Program-made: the position numbers and the translations under genes
Part shown: one piece after another, positions 56,630 through 64,000 of the stretch
How positions within the stretch are numbered: the first letter of the stretch is position 1
Layout of the letters: the number at the start of each line of letters is the position of its first letter
Assembly: GCF_000016285.1 (NCBI RefSeq)
Contig: NC_011982.1
Location: 124,001-188,000, forward strand
Origin: Allorhizobium ampelinum S4
Lineage (GTDB): Bacteria > Pseudomonadota > Alphaproteobacteria > Rhizobiales > Rhizobiaceae
Length of the DNA: 64,000 nt
Direction: 5' to 3'
Notes under the pieces: generated by a model
Databases searched by the model: none
The model's input: the letters and a program-made list of their open reading frames with translations, nothing else
Told to the model about the DNA's origin: nothing

Positions 56630-56925
56630 TAATCCCCTACAGGTAAAAGCGATCGCGCAGGCGCATGTAAAGACCGGCAGCAAGGTAGCTCTAAGCAACC
56701 CGAACCTATTGGAGATCAGCCATGGCTATGAAATCCAGCTACACCACTCCATGCAACACGATCATAAGCGGTGCCCCTGTGAATGCAGTCTGTCTGCGTG
56801 CCGGGACTTGAGACTACAGTCTGACTGATTCTGTAATTCAAAGAGCACCCTGGAAGCGGTCGCTTGGACAAATACGTGTAATGTGACAGTAACTACAGCT
56901 TATTTTCAGCGTAACCGGTAGACTA

Positions 56926-57575
56926 GTCACCGGAATCTGAAGTTCGGCTCATTGTTTTGGCAGAATCGCTTGACGGAGGCGAGGATTTGGCCGGCGGATT
57001 TCACCCATCTGTATGGCTTGGGATTCTCGTTGTGCGTTGCGATAAACGCGTCGATGTCGGCTTCCAGTTCGGCGGTGGAACGATGACACCGCGTTGCAAT
57101 TGCTTGCGCATCAGCTCTGCAAACCACCGCTCGACTTGATTGATCCAGGAGGCTGACGTTGGCGTGAAGTGAACATGCCAATGCGGGCGGCGTGCGAGCC
57201 AGGCCTTGATCCTCGGCGTCTTGTGGGTCGCATAGTTGTCCATCACCAAATGCACGTCCGGCCCCTTGGGCATCTCGGCGTCAATCCGCTTCAAGAAGTC
57301 GAGAAATTCGGTCGCCCTGTGACGTTTGTAGCACTGGCCGATTACCGCGCCAGTCGCAACGTCGAGCGCGGCGAACAGGGATGTCGTGCCGTTGCGGACA
57401 TAGGTATGGGTGCGCCGCTGCTCGGCGATGCCCGGCGCCATGGGCAGAACCGGCTGCTCGCGATCCAGTGCCTGGATTTGCGATTTCTCATCCACGCATA
57501 GCACGACTGCCCGATCAGGTGGCGACATGTAAAGGCCGACTATGTCTTGCACCTTATCAACGAACAGGGGATCGT
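56926..57575 (-). mobile_element. IS630 copy 5, truncated
   Basis: Equivalent to copy 4, with the same junction to IS66 tnpA and the same 1-bp and 2-bp deletions, so it was duplicated together with the IS66 rather than inserted independently. Confidence 0.9.
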
Positions 57576-57936
57576 GGCGGAAAGCTTTGAGCCTGGTGTT
57601 CGCGTTGTTGATGTCGCGCGCCGTCACGGCGTTATAGCAAACCAGCTTTCCGATTGGCGACGTCAGGTGCGCGACGGCATTCTGGTTCTGCCGTTTGCGG
57701 CGGCAACGACGCCGTCGGAGCACGATGGTATCGAGCCGGCATTCGTGCCTCTGGCAATCGCTGCGGATGCGCCTGAGCCTGTCAATCGGTTGCCGCTGCC
57801 GAAGCTGGCCTCCGACAGGCCGAAGGTGCAGGTTTTGACGTTGGAGATTGGCTCAGACGTTGTGATGCGGGTTCCGAACGATGTATCCGTTGAACGGGTC
57901 GCCGCTCTGGTTCGCGCTGTGCGAGGAGCGCCATGA
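57576..57936 (+). pseudogene. IS66 TnpA, 5' truncated (copy B)
   Basis: Same truncated TnpA as at 46167, fused at its start to IS630 DNA and overlapping tnpB by ATGA. Confidence 0.8.
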
Positions 57937-58286
57937 TTGTCGCGGGCCAACGACTGCCGATCCTGATCGCAACGCGTCCGGTGGACTTCCGCTGTGGGCA
58001 TCAGGCGCTGGCTCTGATGGTGCAGACCGAGTTGAAGCTCGATCCGCATTCCGGGATTACGGTCATCTTCCGGTCGAAGCGCGGAGATCGCCTTAAAATC
58101 CTGGTGTGGGATGGCCGCGGAATGGTGCTAATTTATAAAATTCTGGAACAAGGCAGCTTTGCTTGGCCCAAGGTTCAGGATGGAACGATGCGTCTTTCCA
58201 GGGGTCAGTATGAGGCCATGTTCGAAGGTCTGGACTGGCGACGGGTGATGGCGCAACGGGTGACTGCGCCGTCTGCGGCGGGGTAA
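57933..58286 (+). CDS. tnpB: IS66 TnpB accessory protein (copy B)
   Basis: 117 residues, identical to the protein at 46524. Confidence 0.9.
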   Translation: MIVAGQRLPILIATRPVDFRCGHQALALMVQTELKLDPHSGITVIFRSKRGDRLKILVWDGRGMVLIYKILEQGSFAWPKVQDGTMRLSRGQYEAMFEGLDWRRVMAQRVTAPSAAG

Positions 58287-58347
58287 ATTCTGGCGGCTAT
58301 CGCATTGTTTTATTTGGATTTTTGATGCCATTTTGCTATAAAGCGGC

Positions 58348-60009
58348 ATGTCGCAACCTATTGATCTCAGCTTGTATCCGGACCTTCCATCAGAGGTCGC
58401 CAAAGCCTTCGCGGAGATGCAGTTCGAGCTGTCGGTCGAGCGTGCAGCACGTCAGCATGAGCAGGCTGTGGTGGCCGAAAAGGATTTGTTCATCGCCGAG
58501 TTGAAGGAGCTGATCGAGACGCTTGAGGGTCAGGTTCATGAATATCGGCGCGCGAAGTTCGGGCCGAAATCGGAAAAGCTCGATCCGGCGCAGATGGAAC
58601 TGGCGTTGGAAGAGCTTGAAACGGCGATTGCCGAAACACAGGCGCGGATTGCCGCCGTTGAGAAAAAGATCGAAGCCAGTGCAATCAATCCTGGAGAGGT
58701 TGGCGATCCGGACAAGGCCGTTTCTCGCAAGGAGCGCAAGGCCCGTGCACTGCCTGAACACCTGCCGCGGGTCGAGCGCGTGATCGAGCCCGAGAGCATC
58801 GTTTGCCCCTGCGGTTGCGGCAACATGGTGCGGATCGGCGAGGAACGGCTCGACCGGGTCCCGGCGCGCTACGAGGTGATCGTCACGATCCGCCCGAAAT
58901 ACGCATGCCCCAAGGGGCGAACGGGCGTTGTCCAGGCCAAAGCGCCGGCACATCTTTTGGAAGGGAGCTGGCCGACCGAAGCCCTTCTGGCGGAAATTGC
59001 CGTCTCCAAGCATTCCGAACATATGCCGCTCAACCGGCAGGCTGAGGTCATGGCGCGACACGGGGGGCCGATAGACCGCCCGGTCCTGGCCGATTGGATG
59101 GGGCGCACGGGCAGCGAAATCCGGTCGGTGGTTGACCATATGGCTAAACAGCTTCTGGGGGAAAGCACGCGGCTCTATGTCAACGAGACGACCGCCCCGG
59201 TGCTGGATCCGGGGCGAGGCAAGACGAAGACGGGCTATCTCCGGGCCGTGCTGCGTGACGACCGCGGCTGGAACGGTTCTGCGCCATCAGGTGTGGTGTT
59301 CCATTATCGGCCTGGGCGTAAAGGCGACTATGCCGCCGAAATCCTCGAAGGATTTAACGGCACGATCCAGGTCAATGCCTACGGTGGTTACTCTCACCTT
59401 GCCACGTCGGACCGTGTGGGCGGCGATCCCTGGAAACTGGCTTTCTGTTGGGCACACGGGCGCAGAAAGCTGATCAAGGCTGCGCCAAAGAGCGGATCAC
59501 CCATCGTTGATGAAGCGCTCATTCGCATCGCCGCGCTCTACAAGATCGAAGACAGTATTCGAGGCAATGAGCCCGAACATCGTCGGGCAGTCCGACAGGA
59601 GCTGTCGCTCCCGTTGGTGGACAAGTTCTTCACCTGGATCGCGGCTCAGGCTGCACGTGTCTCACGCAAGTCAGATCTTGGAAAAGCCTTGGCATACATG
59701 CTGACACGGCAAGACGGCTTCAGGCTGTTCTTGGACGACAGCCATGTCGATATTGACTCCAACCTGGTGGAAAACGCGATCCGCCGCCCGGCCATGAACC
59801 GCCGCAATGCGCTCTTTGCGGGCCACGATGAAGGGGGCCGAAATTGGGCTCGGTTTGCCAGCTTGATCGGCACATGTAAAATGAATGGAATTGAGCCTTA
59901 CGCCTATCTGTGCGACCTCTTCACCCGCCTCGCAAACGGCCACATCGCCAAAGACATCGATGCCCTAATGCCTTGGGCCTATGCCGCCCGCATAAAGGCC
60001 TCACAATGA
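58348..60009 (+). CDS. tnpC: IS66 TnpC transposase (copy B)
   Basis: 553 residues, identical to the protein at 46939, including the VNETT variant at the expected ADETP position. Complete identity of two 1.66-kb genes points to recent duplication. Confidence 0.9.
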   Translation: MSQPIDLSLYPDLPSEVAKAFAEMQFELSVERAARQHEQAVVAEKDLFIAELKELIETLEGQVHEYRRAKFGPKSEKLDPAQMELALEELETAIAETQARIAAVEKKIEASAINPGEVGDPDKAVSRKERKARALPEHLPRVERVIEPESIVCPCGCGNMVRIGEERLDRVPARYEVIVTIRPKYACPKGRTGVVQAKAPAHLLEGSWPTEALLAEIAVSKHSEHMPLNRQAEVMARHGGPIDRPVLADWMGRTGSEIRSVVDHMAKQLLGESTRLYVNETTAPVLDPGRGKTKTGYLRAVLRDDRGWNGSAPSGVVFHYRPGRKGDYAAEILEGFNGTIQVNAYGGYSHLATSDRVGGDPWKLAFCWAHGRRKLIKAAPKSGSPIVDEALIRIAALYKIEDSIRGNEPEHRRAVRQELSLPLVDKFFTWIAAQAARVSRKSDLGKALAYMLTRQDGFRLFLDDSHVDIDSNLVENAIRRPAMNRRNALFAGHDEGGRNWARFASLIGTCKMNGIEPYAYLCDLFTRLANGHIAKDIDALMPWAYAARIKASQ

Positions 60010-60109
60010 GCTCGTCAGATACTCGTCGGTGAGCTCATCGTGAGGCCCCAAAGGCAAAACTATCAAGCCGCTGCAAATGAAAAATCAATGGGGCGCAGAC
60101 GCCGCTTAC

Positions 60110-60277
60110 GGCGGGATGACGGCATGGTACTTTACGACACTGGAGCTTGGTATACCACGGAGAGCCCGAACTCATTACCGAGCTCGAATGGATCCCGCGC
60201 AATTGGAAGGTGATCGAGACCGTGCGCCGGGCTGATAGACCGCGGCCAGTCAGAAGGTATAACGGCTTACGAAGCGA
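60110..60277 (+). pseudogene. Fragment of a second IS66-type TnpC
   Basis: One plus frame reads ELITELEWIPRNWKVIETVR, which resembles the segment before the zinc-finger cysteines of other IS66 TnpC proteins (LEYIPRxWKVxxTVR). Only about 30 residues are recognisable. It lies between the IS66 end at 60109 and the virA 3' end. Confidence 0.45.
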
Positions 60278-62821
60278 TCACCATGTCGGTGCTTTTCGAG
60301 CTATCCGTAGTTGGGTTCTGATATTCGCACGAACTACGTAGGCGAGCGTCTTGGCTGAAATCGGCTTTTTCAAAAAACGGGCAGATCCCTCCCGATCCGC
60401 CGAAAGGGGAACATTTTTCGGGTTCTCCCCAACAATGATGACAGGCGATTTTGCTAACTTTGAGAGTAAGGACACTGGACCGTCTTCATCCAGAAAAGAC
60501 GGTTGGTCAATTAGAACAAGATCAGGTTCTTTACCTTCCAACACCCAGTCGATTAGACCATTCAACGTGTTAAAGCCGACTGGTTCATAGCCGAGCGCCG
60601 CGATCATCTCCTCGTACCTTTCCAGCGTCGCAATGTCGGGTTCGACCACCGCGACAATCTCTCCGTTCCCGAGCGGGATTCTTCCAGGCTCAAAAAAACT
60701 CTGTGAATTTACAGGCTGCTTCGATGAAGGTGGCAGGTAGAGGTCGAAGCGCGTACCCCTGCCGACAATTGATACCACGTCGATGTAACCAGCCATAGCG
60801 CTAACGTGACCGTGAACCGTGGATAATCCCAAGCCCGTGCCACCGCTGCGGGCGCGAGTAGTGAAGAAAGGCTCGAAAATGTGCGGTAGTGCGTCCTCTG
60901 TTATGCCTGCGCCGTTGTCCTCGACTGAAAGAAGGACATACTCACCGGTGGGAATGGTTCCGCTCGCAAGCACCTTGTACTTCCTTATGATAGACCTTCT
61001 TGCGCTGACCTCCACACGCCCTGATCCTAAGCATGCTTCAGCGGAATTTTTGCACAAATTCATCAGTATCTGCTCGATCTCAAGTGGGTTGGCTTCGACA
61101 ACCATTGGATGGCCATGAAATTCAAAATCGAGCTCGACGCCCGGAGGCAACCCAACCCGTAACGACGGCGCGATTACCGTCACCAATTCCGAAAGATCGA
61201 ATGGTTTTGTTGTTCGGTCACGCTTTCGACTAAGGGCAAGGATCTGGTTGACGATTAACCGCGCTCGATTGCCTTCGGAAATGATGTGATCGATATAGTC
61301 GCGAGCATGAGTACGGCGGCGCAGAACGTTGTGCGCCATTTCAGCGTAACCGAGAACTGCACCTAAAATGTTGTTGAATTCATGGGCAATGCCGCCGGCG
61401 AGCGTACCAACTGCTTCAAGCCGTTCCGCATGTTTTAAACGACGTTCTAGAATATCTCGCTGGGATTGCTTGCGCCTAATGACCGTATAGTGGCTAACAC
61501 ACCCAGCCGCCAGTTCCATAAGCTGCATTTCACATGAGGTCGGCGGCTGTAGATACTCTCGATCAAATCCTAGGCCGAAGATAGCGACTATTCGATCGGA
61601 TACCTTGAACGCAAGCTGCACCCACAGACAAGGAGAATCCTCACCAAAGCAGCTCGTTTTTCGTAGAGGATAGTCTCGGAAGACCCGCCCGCCCTCCTCA
61701 GACTCTACCTTGGAAGCAATATCGCGAACCCGTCGTTCATTCCATTTTGGCGGAGGATTGTTTCCAAAAAAGGTGCCGGCAATATCATTCTCATTGACGT
61801 CTACTAATCCCAGCACACATTGATGAGCTGCAAAGAATGATTGGATAATTCCCAGCGCGGCGTTGGTTGAGGATTCCAACGACGGTTTTGCTGCTGCAGA
61901 ATCTTCGAAGCAGAGCCCGATCCTTTTGATCACTTCTTCGAAGTCCAGTCGCCTCGTCAACACTTTGGTTCGCAGATGTAACCTACGGACCAAGGAAATT
62001 ATGCAAAAGCAAAAGAAAACCGAAACGGCGCCGAGGAAGAATCGTACCCGCTGTTCACCGGCACTGGCCAAGCTGTAAGCTTCCAAGTATGCTCGTTGCA
62101 ATTTCTTCGTGTTAGCGACTGTTTCAGAAGCTTGGATCACTCCAATGGTGCCTTCCAATCGCGGCAGTAGGGTCAGAATAATCCTCGCGCTGCGGACGAT
62201 CTCTTGGACGCCTGCCGTATCCCGACTCGCCGAAACCTGAAGCCGGCCGAGACGTTGGTTAATCTCCCGAGCAAGCTCGAAATTTGGCTGAGACGAAAAC
62301 TGGAGCATCCGATAGCCCAGTTCAGAGACTTCTAGCGAATTCAAATCTCTCGTATCCAAGGAACTCTGCAGCGAAGCTATCGACTGGTTAAAGGTCGCCA
62401 CCGAATCCTGAAACATTACATTTTGCCTACCGAACGCTGCAACGGCTGCGCCGGTCGCATCTACTGACCTCTTCATCCGCGCCAGTAGTTCAGAAAATTC
62501 GCCGGCCTCGCCAAGGCCCGCCTGCTTTAAAAGCTGCTGCAGATCCGCCACGCTCGTACGCATTCGTCCCAAAGGAACGATGAGAGGATGGTAATTTCGA
62601 AGAAGGCCGGCGTGAGCACGCAACACGTTTCGCTGCAGCATTGCGCAATTCACTTCGATCGATTGCAGCTCTGTCAGGATTGCTTCGTTGCTTTCGTTGT
62701 CTTGCCAAGATCCTATGGCCAGAACCGCAAAAAATATCGCGGCCATTACCAATACCAATACAGACCATGATTTGATATCGAGCAGAACCCTGCGGGAAGG
62801 TGATAAATGATCCCAAACCAT
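60278..62821 (-). CDS. virA: Plant-signal sensor histidine kinase VirA
   Basis: An 847-residue hybrid kinase, slightly longer than the usual 830-840. The ATG at 62821 with GAGGGG is preferred over a TTG at 62848. Transmembrane helices lie near residues 18-40 ([19 protein letters not shown]) and 260-280 ([18 protein letters not shown]), flanking the periplasmic domain that senses sugars via ChvE and acidity. The linker, which perceives phenolics, follows. The kinase has His480 in [20 protein letters not shown], the N box [16 protein letters not shown], and G boxes [20 protein letters not shown] and [14 protein letters not shown]. The C-terminal receiver-like domain ([20 protein letters not shown]) is present. 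It phosphorylates VirG. Confidence 0.96.
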   Translation of the reverse strand: MVWDHLSPSRRVLLDIKSWSVLVLVMAAIFFAVLAIGSWQDNESNEAILTELQSIEVNCAMLQRNVLRAHAGLLRNYHPLIVPLGRMRTSVADLQQLLKQAGLGEAGEFSELLARMKRSVDATGAAVAAFGRQNVMFQDSVATFNQSIASLQSSLDTRDLNSLEVSELGYRMLQFSSQPNFELAREINQRLGRLQVSASRDTAGVQEIVRSARIILTLLPRLEGTIGVIQASETVANTKKLQRAYLEAYSLASAGEQRVRFFLGAVSVFFCFCIISLVRRLHLRTKVLTRRLDFEEVIKRIGLCFEDSAAAKPSLESSTNAALGIIQSFFAAHQCVLGLVDVNENDIAGTFFGNNPPPKWNERRVRDIASKVESEEGGRVFRDYPLRKTSCFGEDSPCLWVQLAFKVSDRIVAIFGLGFDREYLQPPTSCEMQLMELAAGCVSHYTVIRRKQSQRDILERRLKHAERLEAVGTLAGGIAHEFNNILGAVLGYAEMAHNVLRRRTHARDYIDHIISEGNRARLIVNQILALSRKRDRTTKPFDLSELVTVIAPSLRVGLPPGVELDFEFHGHPMVVEANPLEIEQILMNLCKNSAEACLGSGRVEVSARRSIIRKYKVLASGTIPTGEYVLLSVEDNGAGITEDALPHIFEPFFTTRARSGGTGLGLSTVHGHVSAMAGYIDVVSIVGRGTRFDLYLPPSSKQPVNSQSFFEPGRIPLGNGEIVAVVEPDIATLERYEEMIAALGYEPVGFNTLNGLIDWVLEGKEPDLVLIDQPSFLDEDGPVSLLSKLAKSPVIIVGENPKNVPLSADREGSARFLKKPISAKTLAYVVRANIRTQLRIARKAPTW

Positions 62822-63012
62822 GCGGTCCCCTCGCCTTCTGACAGCCAATCCAACTCACAGACATCGTGCAACCGGCGACGCCCGGTGATTTGATGCAGTT
62901 TCTGTTTACTCCGCATTTCGGTGGTGACGAAACAAGCCAAGCTGGTCAGACAAAAATATGGCGGCGACTCCTTTGCGCGCTCTTTCAGCCAATTAGAAAA
63001 ACTATAGCGCTT
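62822..63012. other. virA promoter and virA-virH spacer
   Basis: A 191-bp gap. CAATTAG near 62990 is a poor vir box match (about 9 of 14). No other structure is seen. Confidence 0.35.
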
Positions 63013-64000
63013 TTAATTTTCTCGCATGAAACCAACCCTCATCTCTGCAATTCGGCGCACACCTCCATGACCCTGTATCCCTTGCCATTCGCCTTCAATC
63101 GAGAGATTGGGAGCATGTCTAAGCACCGTAGCAAGTCCTTCTTGCATTTCCAAACGAGCCAACGCTTCGCCAAGGCATCGATGTTCACCGGCGCCAAATA
63201 CCATATGCCAGCGCATTTGCTTGCGATGAATGTCGAAGAGCTGGGGATGGGCATAATGTTTTTCATCTCTTAGCGCCGACATTGTGCAAAGTGCGAGAAG
63301 ACTACCTTTTGGTAATATGAACCCGTCAAGATCGATATCTACCCTTGCTGACCGGGGATAAGATCCGACTGGAGGCTCAAAGCGTAGTCCCTCCTCGACG
63401 GCGGCGGGCACGAGAGTAACATCTTTCAGTAGCGCATCCCAGGCCTGTCGATGTTGCAAAAGCTGTCCCGTCAATGCAGTGAGGCCGGTTTTGGTCGTGT
63501 CAGTTCCAGCCAAGATGATGAGCATCAGCTGTGTCAGGCCCTCAACGGGTGAGAGATCTTCCGCTTCTCGCGTTGCATTTATGTAGGATGAAAGGAAGTT
63601 ATCACGCGGATCCGTTCGGCGATCGTTAATGACTGCTTGCACGTAGTTCTTAAACTCGACCGCTGATTTTTCGATGTCCGGAAAGTCAGCATCTCGCCAT
63701 GAAGGGCTCAGGCACCGAGCTACGCGGTAGACGAGTTGAGTAAAATAGGGAATGTCGCTTGACGGGAGGCCTAAAAGGCTTGCTATCGTGACGGCTGGGA
63801 GCTTCGAAGAATATTCCGCCACGAAATTAAAGGATCCAAGCTCCTTCAAATCTCGAAAAAGCATCTCCGTCAATTGTCTTATTTGTGGCCGTAGATTTTC
63901 AATCATCCGGAATGCGAAAGTCCGAGTGAAAGGAGAGCGACGCCTGCGGTGGGTTTCCTTGTTCGAAAACAGCATGCTGTAGCGAACAAAGTCGAAGACC
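63013..64000 (-). CDS. virH: Cytochrome P450 of VirH type, 5' end outside window
   Basis: The minus frame is open to the right edge, so about 328 C-terminal residues are visible. Landmarks: DFVRYSMLFSNKETHRRRRS near the C helix, the I-helix oxygen-binding motif MLIILAGTDTTKTGLTALTG, ExxR in EEGLRFEPP, and the heme cysteine in VFGAGEHRCLGEALARLEM. Its place beside virA fits virH (pinF), whose products demethylate plant phenolics and may detoxify vir-inducing signals. It cannot be decided here whether it is the virH1 or virH2 equivalent. Confidence 0.88.
   Translation of the reverse strand, partial: VFDFVRYSMLFSNKETHRRRRSPFTRTFAFRMIENLRPQIRQLTEMLFRDLKELGSFNFVAEYSSKLPAVTIASLLGLPSSDIPYFTQLVYRVARCLSPSWRDADFPDIEKSAVEFKNYVQAVINDRRTDPRDNFLSSYINATREAEDLSPVEGLTQLMLIILAGTDTTKTGLTALTGQLLQHRQAWDALLKDVTLVPAAVEEGLRFEPPVGSYPRSARVDIDLDGFILPKGSLLALCTMSALRDEKHYAHPQLFDIHRKQMRWHMVFGAGEHRCLGEALARLEMQEGLATVLRHAPNLSIEGEWQGIQGHGGVRRIAEMRVGFMREN

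Larger units (their letters stand above)
56924..60109. repeat. 3186-bp direct repeat, copy B (IS630 fragment + IS66)
   Basis: Second copy of the unit at 45515-48700, same orientation. It includes IS630 copy 5 (56926-57575, minus) with the same two deletions as copy 4, and IS66 from 57576 to 60109. The left flank is a CTAG site in otherwise featureless DNA (56632-56923). The right flank is a fragment of another IS66. Confidence 0.93.

Noticed and set aside
1..64000. CRISPR arrays, tRNA or rRNA genes
   Set aside because: No short regularly spaced repeats and no structural RNA sequences were recognised anywhere in the window.

Overview
This window is a piece of an Agrobacterium-type tumour-inducing (Ti) plasmid from a member of the Rhizobiaceae. 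The identification rests on a complete vir regulon (virA, virB1-B11, virG, virC1-C2, virD1-D5, virE1-E3, and a cytochrome P450 of virH type cut by the right edge), a repABC replication module, and a very small border-flanked T-DNA carrying plant-type genes. Because virE1/virE2 are present, this is the VirE2-dependent Ti layout rather than the GALLS-type Ri layout. Species and opine type cannot be fixed from the sequence alone.

Layout. (1) 1-10.5 kb: a catabolic and uptake cluster. It holds a hydantoinase/oxoprolinase-type subunit cut by the left edge, a divergent IclR regulator, two peptide-type ABC permeases, a fused double ABC ATPase, an MmgE/PrpD-family protein, a zinc alcohol dehydrogenase and an aldehyde dehydrogenase. 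(2) 10.8-12.6 kb: IS remnants (IS5-like, IS630, IS701). (3) 12.8-16.06 kb: a T-DNA of about 3.3 kb between two direct border repeats. It is AT-rich and encodes a RolB-like 'plast' protein and a nopaline-synthase-like opine dehydrogenase, both with plant polyadenylation signals; the opine gene also has a TATA box. (4) 16.2-22.6 kb: repABC, bracketed by two inverted full-length IS630 copies, with a tra-box-like site upstream and a countertranscript RNA between repB and repC. (5) 22.6-24.2 kb: IS5, a 250-bp deleted IS3 derivative and an IS630-type fragment. (6) 24.2-45.4 kb: virD5-D4-D3-D2-D1 (-), virC1-C2 (+), virG (-) and virB11-B1 (-). (7) 45.5-60.1 kb: two identical 3186-bp IS630-fragment/IS66 units in direct orientation. 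They flank an IS21 fragment, a mosaic IS66, the virE operon and an IS5 copy. (8) 60.3-64 kb: virA and the P450 gene.

How it works together. VirA senses plant signals and phosphorylates VirG, which binds vir boxes such as those upstream of virB and virG. VirD1/VirD2, helped by VirC1/VirC2, nick the borders and release the T-strand. VirD4 docks T-strand and effectors (VirE2, VirE3, VirD5, perhaps VirD3) onto the VirB type IV secretion channel. In the plant the T-DNA would make an opine and a RolB-family growth modulator. repABC maintains the plasmid, possibly under quorum control. Compared with the classical order virA-B-G-C-D-E, virE has been moved to lie between virA and virB inside an IS-bounded segment, and the rest of the IS-rich tract shows serial insertions at CTAG sites.
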